Shown here: positions 59,476-64,000 of the stretch, one piece after another
Position numbering within the stretch: the first letter of the stretch is position 1
Layout: every line of letters starts with the position of its first letter
Origin: Paraescarpia echinospica
Lineage: Eukaryota > Annelida > Polychaeta > Sabellida > Siboglinidae
Assembly (NCBI GenBank): GCA_020002185.1
Contig: CM034543.1
Location: 29,368,572 to 29,432,571, forward strand
Direction: 5' to 3'
DNA: 64,000 nucleotides
Notes under the pieces: model-generated
The model's database searches: none
Told to the model about the DNA's origin: nothing
The model's input: the letters and a program-made list of their open reading frames with translations, nothing else
Position numbers and translations under genes: made by a program

Positions 59476-59989
59476 CACATTAGTAAGTAAGTCAGTAAAA
59501 GTTTATTTTTCCAACAAAAGAACAATACATACAGTGTTTATGGTATATCAGAATGATTATGTCAGAAAAAGGGGTATACTGAAGAAACTCTTGTATTTGT
59601 ACACCCCTAACTATTATTTACTTACAACACATGGAATATGGCAGATATTACATAATAGTACAATATTTAGTGGCTATTATGCTTTTACTCAGATTATTCT
59701 ATTATTACCATATTATATTTATATAAAGAACACACCTGATGGATATCGTGGCTGAGTATCGCACAGAGTTCAACATTAGTGTATCCTTCCACGAAACACT
59801 GTCTTATTAAACTGTGAACTGAAATGGAACATATACACCTTTTGTGAAATGCACGCTCATGAAAACATATGCGACAAGTTTCCAGCAGTTAGCTTTATTT
59901 GACCTGGCAATGGTGCTACAACTGTATTTTCAACAACAAAACTGACACACATGCATGCTATAAGTATAGGTTTAACATCACACATGTAC

Positions 59990-60036
59990 GCACGCACGCA
60001 CCCGCGCACGCACACACACACACACACACACACACA
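59990..60036. repeat. (CACG/CA)n microsatellite
   Basis: Short CGCACGCA and CACACA run. Confidence 0.95.
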
Positions 60037-60599
60037 ATGTTTGGTACACATATTAACCGTATGCTGTTCTAATGAATATGCCTGGCTTCACTAGTGGCAC
60101 CTATTTCAAAACAATAATCCACATGTGACCACATCAAAGCAGTTGCCTACACACAACTATGACCAGACAGTCTCAATAATTACCCCTTCGGGCCGCACGC
60201 TATATTGGGCGGCATCATATACCGCTGCGATTGACAGGCTGTTACACTGTAGCGTATCTATGTTTTGGTAAACGGAGCCTCGGCAATTCGATTCACTTAA
60301 AGAAAAAGAAACAATTACACGGTAGACAGGAAGAAAAACATGTGACGCAAATGACGACTAAATTAAGTTTTTTCGATCATTTAAACAACTGTAGGCCTTC
60401 ATGTTTCGTATTAAGCCGACTTCAAATATTGTAGCTATTTATAATATTTAAAAACTATAAATTTTGACACAAGGGAACGGCATTTCCAATAAGCTAAAGG
60501 TTAAAAAAACAGCTTCAAGTTGTCGTCTCATCCAATTATGCAAAATAAGTTTTATATTTTCTACCAATGATATCCAGACGGAAACAATTTAACAAATAC

Positions 60600-60905
60600 C
60601 ATTTGAGCGGTGGAAGAGGTACATATATGTGATGGTAAAAGAGATTTTTGCCCCAGACTTTCGTCATAACATTTAGAAATACGAAAAACAAATTATTTGT
60701 GCAAAACAAACATGTGTAACCGTATACTTCATCAGCCATCATCACATGCACTGAACACAAAAAGGAATGCGTTTAATAAAATACAAATCTGCCTAAGTCT
60801 CGTTTTCGGCCCCGCATGCTCATTACGGCATCTTTATAATTTATACCTTCGCATCGCGCATCGCGTCATCGCCCCATGGCGGTGCAGATTTCCACACAAA
60901 AACCC
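60600..60905 (-). repeat. Dispersed repeat, copy 3
   Basis: Read on the minus strand it contains GTTTTTGTGTGGAAATCTGC, GGGGCGATGACGCGATGCG and, after a longer spacer than in copy 1, CGTATACGGTTACACATGT then TCGTATTTCTAAATGTTATG. Confidence 0.7.
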
Positions 60906-60926
60906 AATGGCCTTTCTCGGCCACCA

Positions 60927-61075
60927 TAATTATCTGTTGATTGTGTAAATGCTGTCAACGTTACTATGTTTGAAATCCAAATTGGCAGCTATCTCAGAAG
61001 GGCTGGTTACAATTAAATACAATTAGTGGCCTGTCGATAAATCAAAAGGTTGCATCTGGGAAAATCGACAGTGTG
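60927..61075 (+). pseudogene. CR1-like LINE, last ~28 codons and 3' UTR
   Basis: The plus-strand frame LSVDCVNAVNVTMFEIQI then GSYLRRAGYN and a stop matches the end of the 42-44 kb element (DDCVGASSVNKF...YLRRAGYM). The following TCGATAAATCAAAAGGTTGC resembles that element's 3' UTR. A very short 5'-truncated insertion. Confidence 0.75.
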
Positions 61076-61304
61076 GCCCGCTTGCATCTTGGTAAATCGA
61101 AGGAGTGGCAATTTTGGCACGTTGTGGGTGCTGCACGTACCTGAATCGGACATGCCGAACACATTTTACTTTTGACATTTGCTGCCACTCGACGTATGCG
61201 TAAGCACAATCAAACATGCTTCAGTTGACAACGTCGCATAACTAATAAATCTAGATACTGACCTTCAACACTTGTTATTCTGGGTGTCTGAGTCGTTTAT
61301 CTAG

Positions 61305-61360
61305 TGCAGCGGTTCTTAATAATTTTGGTTGCGACTCAAATTCCGATCGTAGAGCGCCGT
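61305..61360 (+). mobile_element. hAT terminal-repeat-like fragment
   Basis: CAGCGGTTCTTAATAATTTT followed by GGTTGCGAC closely resembles the ends of non-autonomous hAT elements of animals (CAGNGGTTCTYAA...GGTTGCGACC). No matching right end was found, so it may be a relic. Confidence 0.4.
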
Positions 61361-61618
61361 TCATTGGTTTGTCGGTGGGAAAAGAGGACGAAAGCACTGA
61401 CTGCGGACGGAGTCGGGAAGATCGTACGATTTCAACATTGTTTGAAGGAATAACTTTTATTACTGAATCTAGTGTGAAGACGGGATCAAGAGAAACGCTT
61501 TGAACACACATTTTTATGGATACCTCGGGCGGGGCGGTAATCAACAATGTTAACGTATGTTGTCTCTGTGAAAACAGATTAAGAGGGGGAGAGAGTTTCA
61601 CCCATCGGTGACTAATTA

Positions 61619-61723
61619 GGCTACTACTACTACTATTACTACTACTACTCATACTACTACTACTACTACTCATACTACTACTACTACTATAGTAGTAGTA
61701 GTAGTAGTAGTAGCATGAGTAGC

Positions 61724-61760
<37 letters not shown>

Positions 61761-61761
61761 T
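61619..61761. repeat. (ACT)n / (AGT)n trinucleotide palindrome
   Basis: ACT repeats (with CATACT and TTACT interruptions) run to about 61688 and then switch to AGT/TAG repeats to about 61760, including a GCATGAG that mirrors CTCATAC. The block can fold on itself. Poly-Ser and poly-Leu frames across it are artefacts. Confidence 0.95.
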
Positions 61762-62394
61762 ATCTATGCAGTCAGTTGAACGGATGGAATAAGGGGGTAC
61801 CCCCAAAGTAGGTGGGAAATGGCATGCTAAAACACTTCCTCTGGAATCATATAACACATCATCAAAAACGGGTAGCTTTACATAATAATAGTCTATACAG
61901 AACAAACATGTAAGAACATATATTGCGACAGAATTACTCACACATGACGATTAATAAAATACATGTCGTTATACAGCTAATTATACATACTTTCGTCTGT
62001 ACAGGTACGATGTAGAACACGCGTCGCTAAATGTAATTAGATGTGTAGTTACCGATTCCAGTGCTGGTCGACATATCAAAGGATGGGAAATGGAACCAAT
62101 TGCTACTGAAGCAATCTGATCATTACCAGAATCGGCGTCACGTATACACGTGTTGTTACTTCCGGTTGGGGAGCAATTAGTTGTCACCATACGTACGAGA
62201 GGCACGTAAGGATGTTTGCCGGATCAACATAAGTATTTCTTGAACGACATCTCTACCTTGATTGGGCGCATACAAACAAGCGGACACGTTCAAATTGGTC
62301 AAATTGTATGAAATATGGCAAATATTATTCAGTTTTGGGAATGTTAGTGGGTATATATGTACAACGTACATAGGGAATTAATGGACGAACAATT

Positions 62395-62490
62395 GTTGTA
62401 TACATCCTCCAGCGCCAGAGGACGCTGCTGCATCTTAATTTTGTTTCAGTACCCCCTGGCAGATCGCCTTGCGAAACGCTGAAGGGCCGA
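62395..62490 (-). repeat. Inverted repeat arm (with 59390-59475)
   Basis: Reverse complement: GTTTCGCAAGGCGATCTGCC then AGGGGGTACTGAAAC, and GCAGCGTCCTCTGGCGC further on. Similarity stops on both sides. Confidence 0.75.
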
Positions 62491-64000
62491 TGTCCAAAAA
62501 AGTGTACAAATTAGTTTTTGCAGGTCCAAAACAAAATAAATATTTGATTTTAAATAATTAAGTTGTATTTTATTATTGTACATATAAAGACGCATATTTT
62601 CCATAAATATTTCAATGTAATAAAAGTTACTTTTGTCATGACAGCTATTTGAATTCAACCTTGATTTTCATCATTTCATTTGAATCGTCTAGTATATATG
62701 CCATTTACTAAGAATCAAGATACATAAGATAGAATTTGACTAGGAAACATTTTGTTCCCGTCATGGATACTTTGGTGATAATTTTAGCACTGTGTTGTTT
62801 TATGGAAAGGCCTAATTTCAATTACTGCAGCTTTTTCAGAAACGTTTGGAAGTATTACTGAAACATAATCAATAACGTTGGTCAGTTATCTTTGGCTAAG
62901 CTAACTGTCATATGTGTCCGCGGATTGGAACTAGGCATAGTGTGAGCTAAGAAATGAACAGACCTTGATGACGATGGACACGCAATATAGCTATTATTAG
63001 ATAATACCATTATTCTTCATCGAAAAGAAGTAAACTGTTTAGGAAAACGTATTAAAGTATGATGTGGTATGCAACTGTACACAGGTATGGAGGTTGTGTT
63101 GTTTCTTATTATTTCACTTCCATAAATGATTCTTCATTTCATAATTATTTGTGTATGTTGTTTAATAATCTGATCCATAACTTGTTTGACGGTTAGTCAA
63201 TGTACACCAGTCTACTGTATCGATGCTGGTGTTTATAAAACATTGACCAATCATGATATTAAAGACAAAAAATCAACAAATAACACTCCAAGATAGGCCA
63301 TACTTGACTGCTAACAACTGATGACGCTGTTCAGTTTGCGATGACGCTGGACATGGGTTGGGTAGAACTGACGCAGAGAACACTGGCTTTCCTTATAACT
63401 GAATAAACATATTTTATGTGGATGCATTTTGAAGGGATCTAGACATGCTCGTGCGACCTTTCCGATTTTATCAGGGGCTATTTCTGCTACGTAATTATAT
63501 ATGTATATATATATGAGTGTGAATCTAGAGTTTGTGGATCCGTTGACTTTAATTATCACACGTGCCACATGCTCACGTAATATAGCCATATCTTCAATAA
63601 AGGGTTTGTAGGTAGAACTACCTTGTCAAAAACTCATCAAGCACTTACTATGTCCGCTTTATGTACTTGCCATCTGGCAGGACAGTGTCCGTTTGTTGAT
63701 ACTCGGTAACATTTCTGCGACTGTTTCCAAACTGTTCAAATGTTCATCTATTAAAGCTCTTCTTGATATGCATTTTTACTCAACATGTCCGGGATTGTTA
63801 GCATGTCAGCCAGTCTGTCTGATGTTAGTTTCAAAGGAATATTCGTTTTATGTTATTTAAGCAGACGTTATGCTTTTGAAGCGTACAATAACACCAGGGT
63901 TCGAAAATGACTGACAAAACAAGCAGGATATGATTTTTGTATTTGGATTTTCCTCACACAATTTAACATAATAATGTATTGAAGATCAAAGGTATTTTCC
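62491..64000. other. Intergenic, nothing recognised
   Basis: Unique AT-rich sequence. The longest minus-strand open stretch (63311-63589) has no recognisable family and spans a TA repeat. Confidence 0.35.

Noticed and set aside
61687..61941. Poly-Leu and poly-Ser ORFs
   Set aside because: Artefacts of the ACT/AGT trinucleotide array.
61981..62205. Minus-strand ORF with TNCS and NNT sequons, possibly a receptor N-terminal exon
   Set aside because: No signal peptide, transmembrane segment or partner exon found; a chance ORF is as likely.

Overview
This is metazoan nuclear DNA: AT-rich, intron-bearing, and packed with microsatellites, minisatellites and decayed transposons. There is no prokaryotic operon, phage or CRISPR. 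The mix of non-LTR elements (CR1/L2-like and RTE-like), gypsy elements, pogo/Tigger, Harbinger-like and hAT-like DNA transposons suggests a marine invertebrate. I would guess a lophotrochozoan such as a mollusc, but that is an inference, not something the sequence proves.

The main gene lies on the minus strand between about 21,316 and 4,332 and runs off the left edge. Ten short exons, joined in consistent splice phases, encode the signal peptide, prodomain and catalytic core of a leishmanolysin-like (invadolysin, family M8) zinc metalloprotease. The HExxH helix is at 12.3 kb. The third zinc-binding His is at 4.8 kb, and the Met-turn position at 4.4 kb carries Leu. The C-terminal part lies beyond position 1. 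The introns hold most of the left third's repeats: three copies of a hAT-like element with ACTTGTCC-rich ends, a Tigger relic, Harbinger-like and pogo MITEs, LINE 3' ends, and four tandem repeat arrays.

From 21.9 to 28.0 kb there is a LINE with a large internal deletion, a diverged tandem duplication carrying an AAGATGGCGGA motif, and a nest of two broken minus-strand gypsy elements. From 28.8 to 37.5 kb comes satellite-like DNA: a degraded ~175-bp satellite, a ~98-bp GC-rich repeat, a 23-bp repeat, and a ~2.1-kb tandem duplication (with a third diverged copy) ending in CT and CCTG microsatellites. From 38.2 to 44.5 kb are two plus-strand LINEs, the second a long CR1-like copy with several inactivating mutations.

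From 44.5 to 64 kb little is certainly genic. Two phase-compatible exon-like segments on the minus strand at 47.6-48.7 kb may belong to an unrecognised gene. The rest is an L2-like LINE 3' end, a large 47-bp minisatellite (~53 units, with higher-order structure), GT/CA arrays, a Harbinger-like MITE, several dispersed or inverted repeats, and a trinucleotide palindrome.
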